Shown here: piece after piece, positions 34,331 through 43,292 of the stretch | Numbering within the stretch: position 1 is the stretch's first letter | How the letters are laid out: each line of letters begins with the position of its first letter | Assembly: GCA_963805475.1 (NCBI GenBank) | Contig: CAWDUO010000001.1 | Coordinates: 162,135 to 226,134, forward strand | Source of the DNA: VRUE01 sp963805475 | GTDB taxonomy: Bacteria > Actinomycetota > Thermoleophilia > Solirubrobacterales > 70-9 | DNA: 64,000 nucleotides | Direction of reading: 5' to 3' | Notes under the pieces: model-generated | Told to the model about the DNA's origin: nothing | Databases searched by the model: none | Seen by the model: the letters and a program-made list of their open reading frames with translations, nothing else | Program-made: the position numbers and the translations under genes

Positions 34331-35116
34331 GTGCAGCGGGCGGCTGCTTTCTTCGATCTCGACAAGACCCTGATGGCGGGGTCTTCGGGGATGCAGTTCG
34401 CCCGCGTCGCCGCCCGCCACGGGCTGGTCGGTCGCCGCCAGCTCGCCAGCTGGGGGATCGAGCATCTGCGCTACCGCCTGCGCGGGGTGAGCGACGAGCG
34501 CACGGGCGAGGTGCTGCGCGGTGTGCGCGAGCTGCTCACGGGGGTGTCGGCGCGCGGGCTCGAACGGATGAACCCCGAGGTGATGGCGGCGATCCTGCCG
34601 CGCGTCTACCCGCAGATGCTCGAGGAGGTCTTCGACCACCAGGACGCCGGCCGGCCGACCTTCATCGTCAGCGCCGCCGGCAGCGGCGTGGTCGAGCCGC
34701 TCGCCGCCGTGCTCGGCTTCGACGGCGGCGTCGGCACCCGCTACGAGGTCGGCGAGGACGGCAACCTGACCGGCCGCTTCGACGGCCCCTTCGTCTACGG
34801 CCCGGGCAAGGTCGAGGCGATGCGGGCCTTCGCCGCCGAGCACGGCATCGACCTCGCCTCCTCCTACGCCTACTCGGACTCGCTCTCGGACCTGCCGATG
34901 CTGCACGCGGTCGGCAACCCGGTCGTCGTCAATCCCGACCCCGACCTCGCCGCGATCGCCCGCGAGGAGGGCTGGCGGACGATGCGCTTCGAGCGCCTCG
35001 GCCGCCGCCTCCTCGCCGTCGCGGTCACCATGCTGGCGACGGTCGCCGGGTTCGGCGCGAGCCGCATCGCCGCGCGCCGCAGGCCCGTCACCCGCCGCCT
35101 CCACCTGCGCCGCTAG
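34331..35116 (+). CDS. HAD-IB family hydrolase (SerB-like phosphatase), membrane-anchored
   Basis: 261 residues, GTG start 5 bases after the thiolase stop. HAD motif I FFDLDKTLMAGSS carries the nucleophile and acid/base Asp; motif II is FIVSAAG; motif III/IV are GKVEAMRAFA and YSDSLSDLPML. This is the HAD subfamily IB that includes phosphoserine phosphatase and the CicA group. A C-terminal hydrophobic helix (about 232-250, LLAVAVTMLATVAGFGA) and basic tail suggest membrane association, as in lysophosphatidate-type or glycerolipid phosphatases of actinobacteria. The substrate is unknown. Confidence 0.85.
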   Translation: MQRAAAFFDLDKTLMAGSSGMQFARVAARHGLVGRRQLASWGIEHLRYRLRGVSDERTGEVLRGVRELLTGVSARGLERMNPEVMAAILPRVYPQMLEEVFDHQDAGRPTFIVSAAGSGVVEPLAAVLGFDGGVGTRYEVGEDGNLTGRFDGPFVYGPGKVEAMRAFAAEHGIDLASSYAYSDSLSDLPMLHAVGNPVVVNPDPDLAAIAREEGWRTMRFERLGRRLLAVAVTMLATVAGFGASRIAARRRPVTRRLHLRR

Positions 35117-35125
35117 CCTTCGTCT

Positions 35126-36745
<1,620 letters not shown>

Positions 36746-36779
36746 GGCCACTCGCTAGGCTTCCCGCCCGCAACGGACC

Positions 36780-36827
36780 TTCCCCTGTTCCTTTGCCCCG
36801 CTATATAGGGGATAAGGAACAGCGGAA
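36780..36827. repeat. Palindromic repeat, TTCCGCTGTTCC family, copy 2
   Basis: TTCCCCTGTTCCTTTGCCCC pairs imperfectly with GGGGATAAGGAACAGCGGAA around a central TATATA. It lies between the large and small mutase subunit genes, 34 bases after one stop and 9 bases before the other start. A hairpin here could lower or stabilise the downstream message rather than end it, since both subunits are needed. Confidence 0.8.
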
Positions 36828-36836
36828 CGAGTGATT

Positions 36837-37259
36837 ATGAGCACTGCAACCGCCCGCAAGATCAGAGTCGTCGTCGCCAAGCCCGGTTTGGACGGGCACG
36901 ACCGCGGCGCCAAGATCATCGCCCGGGCGCTGCGCGACGCCGGCATGGAGGTGATCTACACCGGCCTGCACCAGACGCCGGAGCAGATCGCCGAGACGGT
37001 GATCCAGGAGGACGCCGACGCGGTCGGGCTCTCGATTCTCTCCGGCGCCCACATGACGCTGGTCCCGCGCGTGGTCGAGCTGCTGAAGGCGCAGGGCGTC
37101 GAGGACGTCCTGGTCACGGTCGGCGGGACGATCCCGGCCGAGGACATCCCGGAGCTGAAGGAGCTCGGGGTCGCCGCGGTCTTCACGCCCGGCGCCGGCA
37201 CCGACGAGATCGTCGATTTCATCCGCGAGGGCGCCGAGGAGCGCCACGAGGCCCAATAA
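36837..37259 (+). CDS. Cobalamin-binding small subunit of methylmalonyl-CoA mutase
   Basis: 140 residues from the ATG at 36837 (a GTG at 36831 is also in frame). The B12-binding motif DxHxxG is in KPGLDGHDRGAK, with His as lower cobalt ligand, followed by GLSILSGAHM and VGGTIPAEDIPELKELGVAAVFTPG, the SxL and GG motifs of the cobalamin domain. As in archaeal and some actinobacterial mutases, this domain is a separate protein that joins the catalytic subunit encoded upstream. Palindromic repeats of the same family flank the gene on both sides. Confidence 0.93.
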   Translation: MSTATARKIRVVVAKPGLDGHDRGAKIIARALRDAGMEVIYTGLHQTPEQIAETVIQEDADAVGLSILSGAHMTLVPRVVELLKAQGVEDVLVTVGGTIPAEDIPELKELGVAAVFTPGAGTDEIVDFIREGAEERHEAQ

Positions 37260-37266
37260 CCCGCGC

Positions 37267-37313
37267 TTCCAATGTTCCTTACCCCCGCTATACGAGGCAA
37301 AGGAACAGCGGAA
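37267..37313. repeat. Palindromic repeat, TTCCGCTGTTCC family, copy 3
   Basis: TTCCAATGTTCCTTACCCC and GAGGCAAAGGAACAGCGGAA pair with a few mismatches around CTATACG. It starts 8 bases after the stop of the small mutase subunit and, being next to the etf promoter region, may act as a terminator between the two operons. Confidence 0.78.
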
Positions 37314-37354
37314 CGTGGGGGATCTCACACCGCGAAACGTCACACGTCCACGTG

Positions 37355-37384
37355 TATAGATAGACTGATTGACTGGTCAGTCAA
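37355..37384 (+). promoter_or_regulatory. Putative etf promoter with TetR-type operator
   Basis: TTGACTG-GT-CAGTCAA (37369-37384) is a perfect 7-bp-arm palindrome, preceded by TATAGAT (37355-37361), a good -10 box. Operators of this shape are common for TetR-family regulators of fatty-acid genes. No such regulator is encoded in the window. The etfB start is 33 bases downstream, after AAGGAGG. Confidence 0.5.
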
Positions 37385-37417
37385 CCAGCCTGAGCAACAG
37401 CCAAGGAGGCTTGAAAG

Positions 37418-38209
37418 TTGAAGATCTGCGTCCTGGTCAAGGAGGTTCCGGACGCCGCCGTTCAGAAGCGCATCGACCCGTCGACGATGCGCCTGGACCG
37501 TAGCGGCGAGAAAAACCTCAACCCCTTCGACACCCATGCAATCGAGGCCGCCATGCAGATCAAGGAGGGCGGCGCGATCCCGGTCGAGGAGGTCGTCGCG
37601 GTGACGATGGGCCCCGACTCCGCCGTGCGCGCCCTGCACAAGGCGGTGGCGCTCGGCGCCGACCGCTCGGTGCACCTCTCCGACGAGGCGCTCGCCGGCT
37701 CCGACGTCTGCGCCACCGGCTACTCGCTGGCCAAGGTGCTCGAGGCTGAGAGCCCGGACCTTGTCCTGCTCGGCCAGCAGTCCGACGACGGCGAGTGCTA
37801 CACGATCGGCGCCGTCGTCGCCGACCACCTGCAGATGCCTTCGCTGACGCAGGTGATCAAGATCGACGTCGCCGACGGCAAGCTCCGCTGCGAGCGCCAG
37901 GCCGAGTACGGCTACGACACGGTCGAGGTCGAGCTGCCGGCCGTGATCAGCGTCGGCGACGCGATCAACGAGCCGCGCTACCCGAGCCTGAAAGCGATCA
38001 TGGGGGCGAAAAAGAAACCGCTCGACGGCAAGGCGACCGGCGACGTCGGCATCGACGGCGGCATGGTCGGCGAGGCCGGCTCGAAGACGAGCGTGCTGGC
38101 GCTCAACCCGCCGCCCGCCAAGCAGGCCGGGGAGATCATCGAGGACGAGGACACCAACGAGACGGTCGAAAAGATCGTCGCCTGGCTCGACGAGAGGAAG
38201 CTGATCTAG
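37418..38209 (+). CDS. etfB: Electron transfer flavoprotein beta subunit
   Basis: 263 residues with a TTG start, supported by AAGGAGG upstream and by the conserved N terminus MKICVLVKEVPDA. The adenine-nucleotide alpha-hydrolase fold is shown by LNPFDTHAIEAAMQIKE, the AMP-binding loop region VTMGPDSAVRALHKAVALGADR and QQSDDGECYTIGAVVADHL. With EtfA it accepts electrons from acyl-CoA dehydrogenases and passes them to ETF-quinone oxidoreductase. The stop directly abuts the etfA start. It is in group I-like organisation (housekeeping rather than nitrogen-fixation Fix proteins). Confidence 0.94.
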   Translation: MKICVLVKEVPDAAVQKRIDPSTMRLDRSGEKNLNPFDTHAIEAAMQIKEGGAIPVEEVVAVTMGPDSAVRALHKAVALGADRSVHLSDEALAGSDVCATGYSLAKVLEAESPDLVLLGQQSDDGECYTIGAVVADHLQMPSLTQVIKIDVADGKLRCERQAEYGYDTVEVELPAVISVGDAINEPRYPSLKAIMGAKKKPLDGKATGDVGIDGGMVGEAGSKTSVLALNPPPAKQAGEIIEDEDTNETVEKIVAWLDERKLI

Positions 38210-39184
38210 ATGGCTGGGATTCTCACCTACGCCCTCCACGACGACGAGGGCAACTTCAACAAGAACTCGCTCGGGGCGATCTCCGAGGCGAAGAAGCTCG
38301 CCGACCAGATCGGCGGCGAGGCCGCCGTGATGGTCGTCGGCGACGTCGCCGACGACTCCTGCGCCGCGCTCGGCGCCCACGGCGCGGCGAAGGTCTACCG
38401 GGCCAAGAGCGTGCCCGAGGGCCTCGCCCAGCCGATCGTCGACGCGATGGCCAAGGTGATCGGCGACGAGGGCTACTCCTACGCCCTGTTCGGCGGCGGC
38501 CTGCTCGGCTTCGAGATCGGCGCCGGGTTGACCGCGCGGCTGAACGCCGGCGTGACGATGGAGGTGACCGCGGTCAAGGTCCAGGACGGCAAGCTCGTCG
38601 CCGAGCGGCCGATCCTCCAGGACTCCCAGGTCGCCGACGTCGGCTACGTCTCCGAGCCGGGAATCATCATCGGCCGCCTCAACGCCTTCGACGCCGTCGA
38701 GAGCGGCGGCACGGCCGAGGTCGTCGACGTCGAGGTCGAGCTCTCGCCCTGGTCGACCAGGGCGACGATGGTCACCCGCGGCGAGCAGCGCGGCGCCGAC
38801 GTCAACATCGAGGACGCCGAGATCCTCGTCGGCGGCGGCCGCGGCCTCGGCGCCGCCGAGGGCTTCGGCCTCTGCGAGGAACTGGCCGAGGCGATGGGCG
38901 GGGCGGTCGCCGCGACCCGCGCCGTGGTCGACGCCGGCTGGTACCCCTACGCGGCCCAGATCGGCCAGACCGGCAAGACGGTCGCGCCGAAGCTCTACCT
39001 GGCCGCCGGCATCTCCGGCGCGATCCAGCACAAGGTCGGGATGCAGAGCTCGGAGAACATCCTCGCGATCAACAAGGACCAGAACGCGCCGATCTTCGAG
39101 TTCTCGGATCTCGGCGTGGTCGGCGATCTGCACAAGATCGTCCCCAAGCTGACCGAGGCGATCAAGGCGAAGAAGGGCGGCTGA
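38210..39184 (+). CDS. etfA: Electron transfer flavoprotein alpha subunit
   Basis: 324 residues. The C-terminal FAD-binding domain is visible: LVGGGRGLGAAEGF, DAGWYPYAAQIGQTGKTVAPKLYLAAGISGAIQHKVGM and the final INKDQNAPIFEFSDLGVVGDLHKIVPKL, close to the ETF alpha signature. The N-terminal domain pairs with EtfB. FAD held here takes electrons one at a time from flavin dehydrogenases such as the one encoded at 27517. It is translated directly after etfB without spacing. Confidence 0.95.
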   Translation: MAGILTYALHDDEGNFNKNSLGAISEAKKLADQIGGEAAVMVVGDVADDSCAALGAHGAAKVYRAKSVPEGLAQPIVDAMAKVIGDEGYSYALFGGGLLGFEIGAGLTARLNAGVTMEVTAVKVQDGKLVAERPILQDSQVADVGYVSEPGIIIGRLNAFDAVESGGTAEVVDVEVELSPWSTRATMVTRGEQRGADVNIEDAEILVGGGRGLGAAEGFGLCEELAEAMGGAVAATRAVVDAGWYPYAAQIGQTGKTVAPKLYLAAGISGAIQHKVGMQSSENILAINKDQNAPIFEFSDLGVVGDLHKIVPKLTEAIKAKKGG

Positions 39185-39218
39185 GCGAACAGCTCGGCCG
39201 CCGCAAAGGAGCGCAGAG

Positions 39219-40946
39219 ATGCCCGCAGTGAAGCCGATCGACTACCCGCCGCCGTTCGACTCCGCCGACGTGATCGGCCCGCCGACCGACGCGGTCGACG
39301 AGCGAATCGAGGTCGGGGTGGCGATCGTCGGCGGCGGCCCGGCGGGCCTCGCCTGCGCCAACCGGCTGATGCAGCTGCTCGAGGACGAGCCGGAGCTGAC
39401 CGAGAAGCTGGGCGAAGTCCCGGTCGCGGTGATCGAGAAGGGCAAAACCCCCGGCGCGCACCTGCTCTCCGGCGCCAACGTCGACCCCTCGGCGATGACG
39501 CGGCTGTTTCCGGATATGGACCCGGGCGAGTGGCCGGCGGTCTACCAGGAGGTGACCAAGGACGCCACCTACTTCCTCACCTCGACACAGGCGTTCCCCG
39601 TGAAGGTGGGGATAGTCGCTGGGCCGCCGCCGCCCAACTTCCGCAAAGAGGGCACCTACACGCTCTCGGTCTCGAAACTGGGCCGCTTCCTGGCCGAGAA
39701 AGCCGAAGAAGCCGGCGTCTACATCCTCGCCGAGACCGCCGCGACCAAGCTGCTGGTCGAGGACCGGATCGTCAGGGGCGTGCGCTCGGGCGACCGCGGC
39801 CGCGGCAAGGACGGCGAAGAGCTGGGCAACTTCGAGCCCGGCTCCGACGTCGTCGCCAAGGCGACGGTGCTCGCCGAGGGCACGATCGGCCACCTCACCT
39901 ACGCCGCCTACGACTACTTCGGGATGACCGAGGGCTCGGACCCGCAGGCCTGGGAGCTCGGGGTGAAGGAGATCTGGGAGGTGCCGAAGCCGCTCGACCG
40001 GGTGATCCACACGCTCGGCTGGCCGCTGCGCTGGGGCGCCAAGTACAAGGAGGCGGGCGGCAGCTTCATCTACCCGATGGGCGAGGACAAGGTCTGCTTC
40101 GGCCTGGTCGTCGGGCTCGACTACACCGACGCGACCTTCTCCGTCCACGACGAGCTTCAGCGCTTCAAGCGCCACCCGTTCATCGCCAAGATCATCGAGG
40201 GCGGCAAGCGGGTCGGCTGGGGCGCCAAGACGATCCCCTCGGGCGGCTACTGGTCGCTGCCGAAGCGCTTCTCGGTGCCGGGGATGCTGGTCGCCGGCGA
40301 TGCCGCCGGGATGGTCAACATCGCCGAGCTCGCCGGCGTCCACTACGCGATGCACGCCGGCATGTACGCCGCCGAGGCGATCGTCGAGTCGCTGAAGAAG
40401 GACATCGACTCGGTCAACTTCGAAAGCTACGACGAGGCGATTCGCAACTCGGTGATCGAGAAGGACCTCTACAAGTCGCGCAACATGAAGCAGCCGCTGA
40501 CCAAGGGGCTGATCCGCGGCGGCATCGTCGCCAACGCGCTGGTCATGACGAACGGCAGCTTTCCGCCCGGCCACATGAAGGTCGAGGACAACGCCGAGCC
40601 GGCGATGCACCTCGGCAACTCCGAGGACCGCTACCCCCAGCCCGACAACGAGGTGACCTTCAACAAGCTCGACTCGGTCTTCCTCTCGGGCAACGCGACC
40701 CGCGACGACGCGCCCAACCACGTGCGCATCCAGACCCGGGTCCCGCGCGAGCTGGCGCAGACGTGGGTCTCGATGTGCCCGGCGCAGGTCTACGAGATTC
40801 CCGACGAGCAGCTGGAGGGCGGCGCAGCCGAGGTCGACGTTCACGTGACCGCGTCGAACTGCGTGCAGTGCGGCGCGATCACCGCCAAGGGCGGCCGCCT
40901 GACGCTGCCCGAGGGCGGCGACGGGCCGCTATATCAGGAGACGTAA
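39219..40946 (+). CDS. Electron transfer flavoprotein-quinone oxidoreductase
   Basis: 575 residues. N-terminal FAD-binding motif VAIVGGGPAGLACANRL, then LLSGANVDPSAM, SVSKLGRFLAEKAEEAGV, GTIGHLTYAAYDYF and GMLVAGDAAGMVNIAELAGVHYAM, all typical of ETF-QO. The C-terminal ferredoxin-like domain normally binds a 4Fe-4S cluster with one Cys in CPAxVY and three in CxxCxxC. Here SMCPAQVYEI and NCVQCGAIT are present but the third Cys of the CxxCxxC is Ile, leaving three ligands. It passes electrons from ETF to membrane menaquinone or ubiquinone. It follows etfBA by 34 bases, so the three probably form one operon. Confidence 0.92.
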   Translation: MPAVKPIDYPPPFDSADVIGPPTDAVDERIEVGVAIVGGGPAGLACANRLMQLLEDEPELTEKLGEVPVAVIEKGKTPGAHLLSGANVDPSAMTRLFPDMDPGEWPAVYQEVTKDATYFLTSTQAFPVKVGIVAGPPPPNFRKEGTYTLSVSKLGRFLAEKAEEAGVYILAETAATKLLVEDRIVRGVRSGDRGRGKDGEELGNFEPGSDVVAKATVLAEGTIGHLTYAAYDYFGMTEGSDPQAWELGVKEIWEVPKPLDRVIHTLGWPLRWGAKYKEAGGSFIYPMGEDKVCFGLVVGLDYTDATFSVHDELQRFKRHPFIAKIIEGGKRVGWGAKTIPSGGYWSLPKRFSVPGMLVAGDAAGMVNIAELAGVHYAMHAGMYAAEAIVESLKKDIDSVNFESYDEAIRNSVIEKDLYKSRNMKQPLTKGLIRGGIVANALVMTNGSFPPGHMKVEDNAEPAMHLGNSEDRYPQPDNEVTFNKLDSVFLSGNATRDDAPNHVRIQTRVPRELAQTWVSMCPAQVYEIPDEQLEGGAAEVDVHVTASNCVQCGAITAKGGRLTLPEGGDGPLYQET

Positions 40947-40960
40947 GGGACGAAGGTCTC

Positions 40961-41106
40961 AGCGCGCGGGTCCTGTCGCCGGGTGGGGGTGTCCAGGCGG
41001 GGCTAGGTTTTTCGCCCGCGGAGTTTGCGGCCGTCCGAGATGCCGGTCGAGCGAAAAACTAACGCCGCCCCGCCCAGACACCCCCACCCGCCGCCTCCCG
41101 CGCGAG
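40961..41106. repeat. Long imperfect palindromic element, loop with GTCCGAGAT
   Basis: CGGGTGGGGGTGTC (40980-40993) pairs with GACACCCCCACCCG (41077-41090); GGCGGGGC and TTTTTCGC on one side pair with GCGAAAAA and GCCCCGCC on the other; CGCGCGGG (40963) pairs with CCCGCGCG (41098). The central region contains GTCCGAGAT (41033-41041). It fills most of the gap between ETF-QO and the permease gene. The element at 48787 has different arms but the same central GTCCGAGAT. Confidence 0.75.
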
Positions 41107-41138
41107 GAACGTCTTTCGTGCACGGGTAGGGTCCGACC

Positions 41139-42035
41139 GTGCTGGCTCTCGGGATCGTCGCGGCTGTGGGAGCTTCGCTGCTCTACAACACCTCGATCGC
41201 GTTGCAGGCGTTGCAGGCGCGGGAGGTGCCCGGGGAGCACTCGCTGCGGCTGTCGCTGTTGGGGAAGCTGGTTAGGAACAGACGGTGGTTGGGGGCCACG
41301 GCGCTTGGACTCCTTGGTTGGCCGCTTGAGATCGTTGCGTTGTTGCTGGCGCCGCTGACCGTGGTGCAGCCTTGTCTGGCTGCCGGGTTGATCTTGTTGC
41401 TGTGGTTGGGGGTGACGCGACTGGGGGAGAAACCTGGATGGCGGGAGGGGGCTGCTGTGGCGGCGATCGTGGTTGGGGTTGCGGGGATTGCCTGGGCGGC
41501 GCCCGAACGTACGACCGAGCACGCCGGGGCGGCGGGCATCGCCTTCGCCCTGGCCTTGGTCGCGATCCCCGTCCTGGCGCCCTTCGCGCTGCGTTTCCGG
41601 GTTTTTCCACGCCAGAGTGGGGAAAAAGCCGGAAACGCCGCCGCGCTCGGCGGGCTGGCGACGGTCGCCGCCGGCTTCGGCTACGCCTGGACGGCGATCG
41701 CCAGCAAGCTGCTGACCGACGAGCTCGCCGCCGGCGCGCTGCTCGTCGCCCTCGCCTGGCTGGCCAGCGCCGCGGCCTCGGAGGGGCTCGCCCTGCTGAG
41801 CGAGATGAGCGCTCTGCAGAGCCGCCCCGCCACCCGCGTGGCGCCGACGATGTTCGCCGTGCAGATCGTCGTGCCGGTGCTGCTGGCGCCGTTGATCTTC
41901 GGCGAGAAGTGGGGCGGCACGCCGCTGGACGGCGCCGCCCTGCTCGCCTTCATCGCGATCGCGATCGGCGGCACGGTCCTGCTCGCCGGCTCGAAGACGG
42001 TCGCCGCGGTGATCGAGAGCGCCAACCGCGAGTGA
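41139..42035 (+). CDS. DMT-superfamily (EamA-like) membrane permease
   Basis: 298 residues, GTG start, with about nine hydrophobic helices (for example LALGIVAAVGASLLYNTSIALQAL, LGLLGWPLEIVALLLAPLTVV, VQPCLAAGLILLLWLG). The two-fold repeat and short loops fit drug/metabolite transporter-type carriers, close to the NIPA/YukA-like group with the PLEIVALLLAPLTVVQP motif. Residues about 151-166 (FRVFPRQSGEKAGNAA) break a membrane-adjacent loop and are encoded by a hairpin element. Substrate unknown. The early part of the gene has unusually many TTG codons for Leu compared with its neighbours. Confidence 0.78.
   Translation: MLALGIVAAVGASLLYNTSIALQALQAREVPGEHSLRLSLLGKLVRNRRWLGATALGLLGWPLEIVALLLAPLTVVQPCLAAGLILLLWLGVTRLGEKPGWREGAAVAAIVVGVAGIAWAAPERTTEHAGAAGIAFALALVAIPVLAPFALRFRVFPRQSGEKAGNAAALGGLATVAAGFGYAWTAIASKLLTDELAAGALLVALAWLASAAASEGLALLSEMSALQSRPATRVAPTMFAVQIVVPVLLAPLIFGEKWGGTPLDGAALLAFIAIAIGGTVLLAGSKTVAAVIESANRE
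41591..41637. repeat. Palindromic element inside the permease gene
   Basis: GCGTTTCCGGGTTTTTCCAC (41591-41610) pairs with GTGGGGAAAAAGCCGGAAACGC (41617-41637 and one flanking base) with one mismatch and a small bulge. The 6-base loop is GCCAGA. It codes for a hydrophilic loop between two membrane helices and keeps the frame. Confidence 0.75.
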
Positions 42036-42095
42036 GAGCTCCCTCAGCGCAAATTTAGATGGCTGACCGGGTTCGCTGGTAGCCTGCGCCGCGCC

Positions 42096-43292
42096 GTGCC
42101 CTCTCCAGCCAGTTCAGCGCTCGACGCGAGCCGTTTCGCGATCGGGTTCGACCATCGCGACCGCGCGCGGCTCTTCGAGCTGTGGACCGAGGTGCTCGAC
42201 TCCGAGCAGTGGTCGGAGGGGAAGATGCTGGAGGCCTTCGAGCGGCGCTGGACCGAGTGGAACGGACTGCCCAGCCTCGGGCTCTCCAGCTGGGCCGGCG
42301 GCGCCCTCGCGGCTCTGGAGTTCGCCGGCGTGCGCGGCGAGACCGTGCTCTGCCCGTCCAACACCTTCATGGCGACGCCGCTGGCGGCGATCGGCGCCGG
42401 CGCCGAGGTCGAGTTCGTCGACTGCAACCGCGCCGACCTCTGCATGTCCTTCGAGGACTTCGAGCGAAAGGCCGAGCGGCACAAGCCGAAGGCGGCGATC
42501 CTCGTCCACATCGGCGGCCACATCGCCTTCGACTCCGAGCGCATCGCCGATTACTGCAGGGCGAACGACATCTTCCTGCTCGAGGACTGCGCTCACGCGC
42601 ACGGCGCCGAGTGGGGCGAGCGCCGCCCCGGCGGCTTCGGCGACGCCGGCGTCTACTCGCTGTATGCGACCAAGACCGTCTCGACCGGCGAGGGCGGCGT
42701 GCTCGTCTCCTCGAACCCCGAGCTGATCGAGTTCGCGCGCAAGTTCCGCAACTACGGCAAGTTCGAGCACAAGGGTCTATCCGGAGACCCGCGTGTGCGG
42801 CTGGCGAGCGCCGGACCAAGCGGGGCAAGGACGCAGGGAGGCCGAATAGCAGCGCTATTTGGCCGACTGAGGACGCAGCGCCGCGCCGGTCCGCCGCCGC
42901 CAGACGTGCGCGGGGGTATTCGGATAGACCCTGAGGTCGACGGGCTCAACTTCCGGATGAGCGAGTTCACCGCGGCGCTCGGCCTCGTCCAGGTCGACCG
43001 CATGGAGGAGATCGTCGCCTGGAAGAACGCCCACGCGCGCGAGCACCTCGACCCGCTGCACCCCTCGCGCGTCGAGCTGCCGGAGGGGATGACCTCGGGC
43101 CTCTACAAGTACATCGTCTTCGACGAGATCGAGAAGTCGACCGGGCGGGTCTACGAGGAGCCGTGCCACCGGATCATGGGCCGCGACGACGATCTTCCCA
43201 ACACCGAGTGGGTCGCCCAAAATCACTGGTGCGTCCCCCTCTACTACAGACCCGAGAGCCGCGAGGCGGCCCTGGCGGAGGAGGAAGCATGA
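42096..43292 (+). CDS. DegT/DnrJ/EryC1/StrS-family sugar aminotransferase with a ~54-residue palindromic insertion
   Basis: 398 residues, GTG start. PLP enzyme of nucleotide-sugar metabolism: VLCPSNTFMATPLAAIGAGAEVEFVD, EDCAHAHGAEWGERRPGGFGDAGVYSLYATK with the PLP Lys193, TGEGGVLVS, and the C-terminal DGLNFRMSEFTAALGLVQVDRMEE. Between RNYGKFEH and EVDGLNFRMSEF, normally joined by a few residues, lie residues about 226-279 with an Arg/Gly/Pro-rich composition, encoded by a large palindromic element (42773-42931). The insertion sits at a loop near the active site, so it could impair activity or be tolerated on the surface. ATGA overlap with the next gene indicates an operon for a surface sugar. 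Confidence 0.85.
   Translation: MPSPASSALDASRFAIGFDHRDRARLFELWTEVLDSEQWSEGKMLEAFERRWTEWNGLPSLGLSSWAGGALAALEFAGVRGETVLCPSNTFMATPLAAIGAGAEVEFVDCNRADLCMSFEDFERKAERHKPKAAILVHIGGHIAFDSERIADYCRANDIFLLEDCAHAHGAEWGERRPGGFGDAGVYSLYATKTVSTGEGGVLVSSNPELIEFARKFRNYGKFEHKGLSGDPRVRLASAGPSGARTQGGRIAALFGRLRTQRRAGPPPPDVRGGIRIDPEVDGLNFRMSEFTAALGLVQVDRMEEIVAWKNAHAREHLDPLHPSRVELPEGMTSGLYKYIVFDEIEKSTGRVYEEPCHRIMGRDDDLPNTEWVAQNHWCVPLYYRPESREAALAEEEA
42773..42931. repeat. Large compound palindromic element inside the aminotransferase gene
   Basis: Outer arms GGGTCTATCCG (42773-42783) and CGGATAGACCC (42921-42931) are perfect. Further in, GCTGGCG pairs with CGCCGCCAG-type sequence, and the centre is GGCCGAATAG...CTATTTGGCC (42840-42864). 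AGGACGCAG occurs twice as a direct repeat beside the centre (42828 and 42870). In-frame insertion of about 160 bp adds ~54 codons without a stop. Confidence 0.82.

Noticed and set aside
37369..37384. The etfB upstream palindrome as another member of the dispersed repeats
   Set aside because: It is only 16 bp, overlaps a promoter-like region and has no similarity to the other families; an operator is more likely.
42096..43292. The extra ~54 residues in the aminotransferase as an intein
   Set aside because: Far too short, with no Cys/Ser splice junction or His-Asn end, and the DNA is a palindrome, which fits a repeat element instead.
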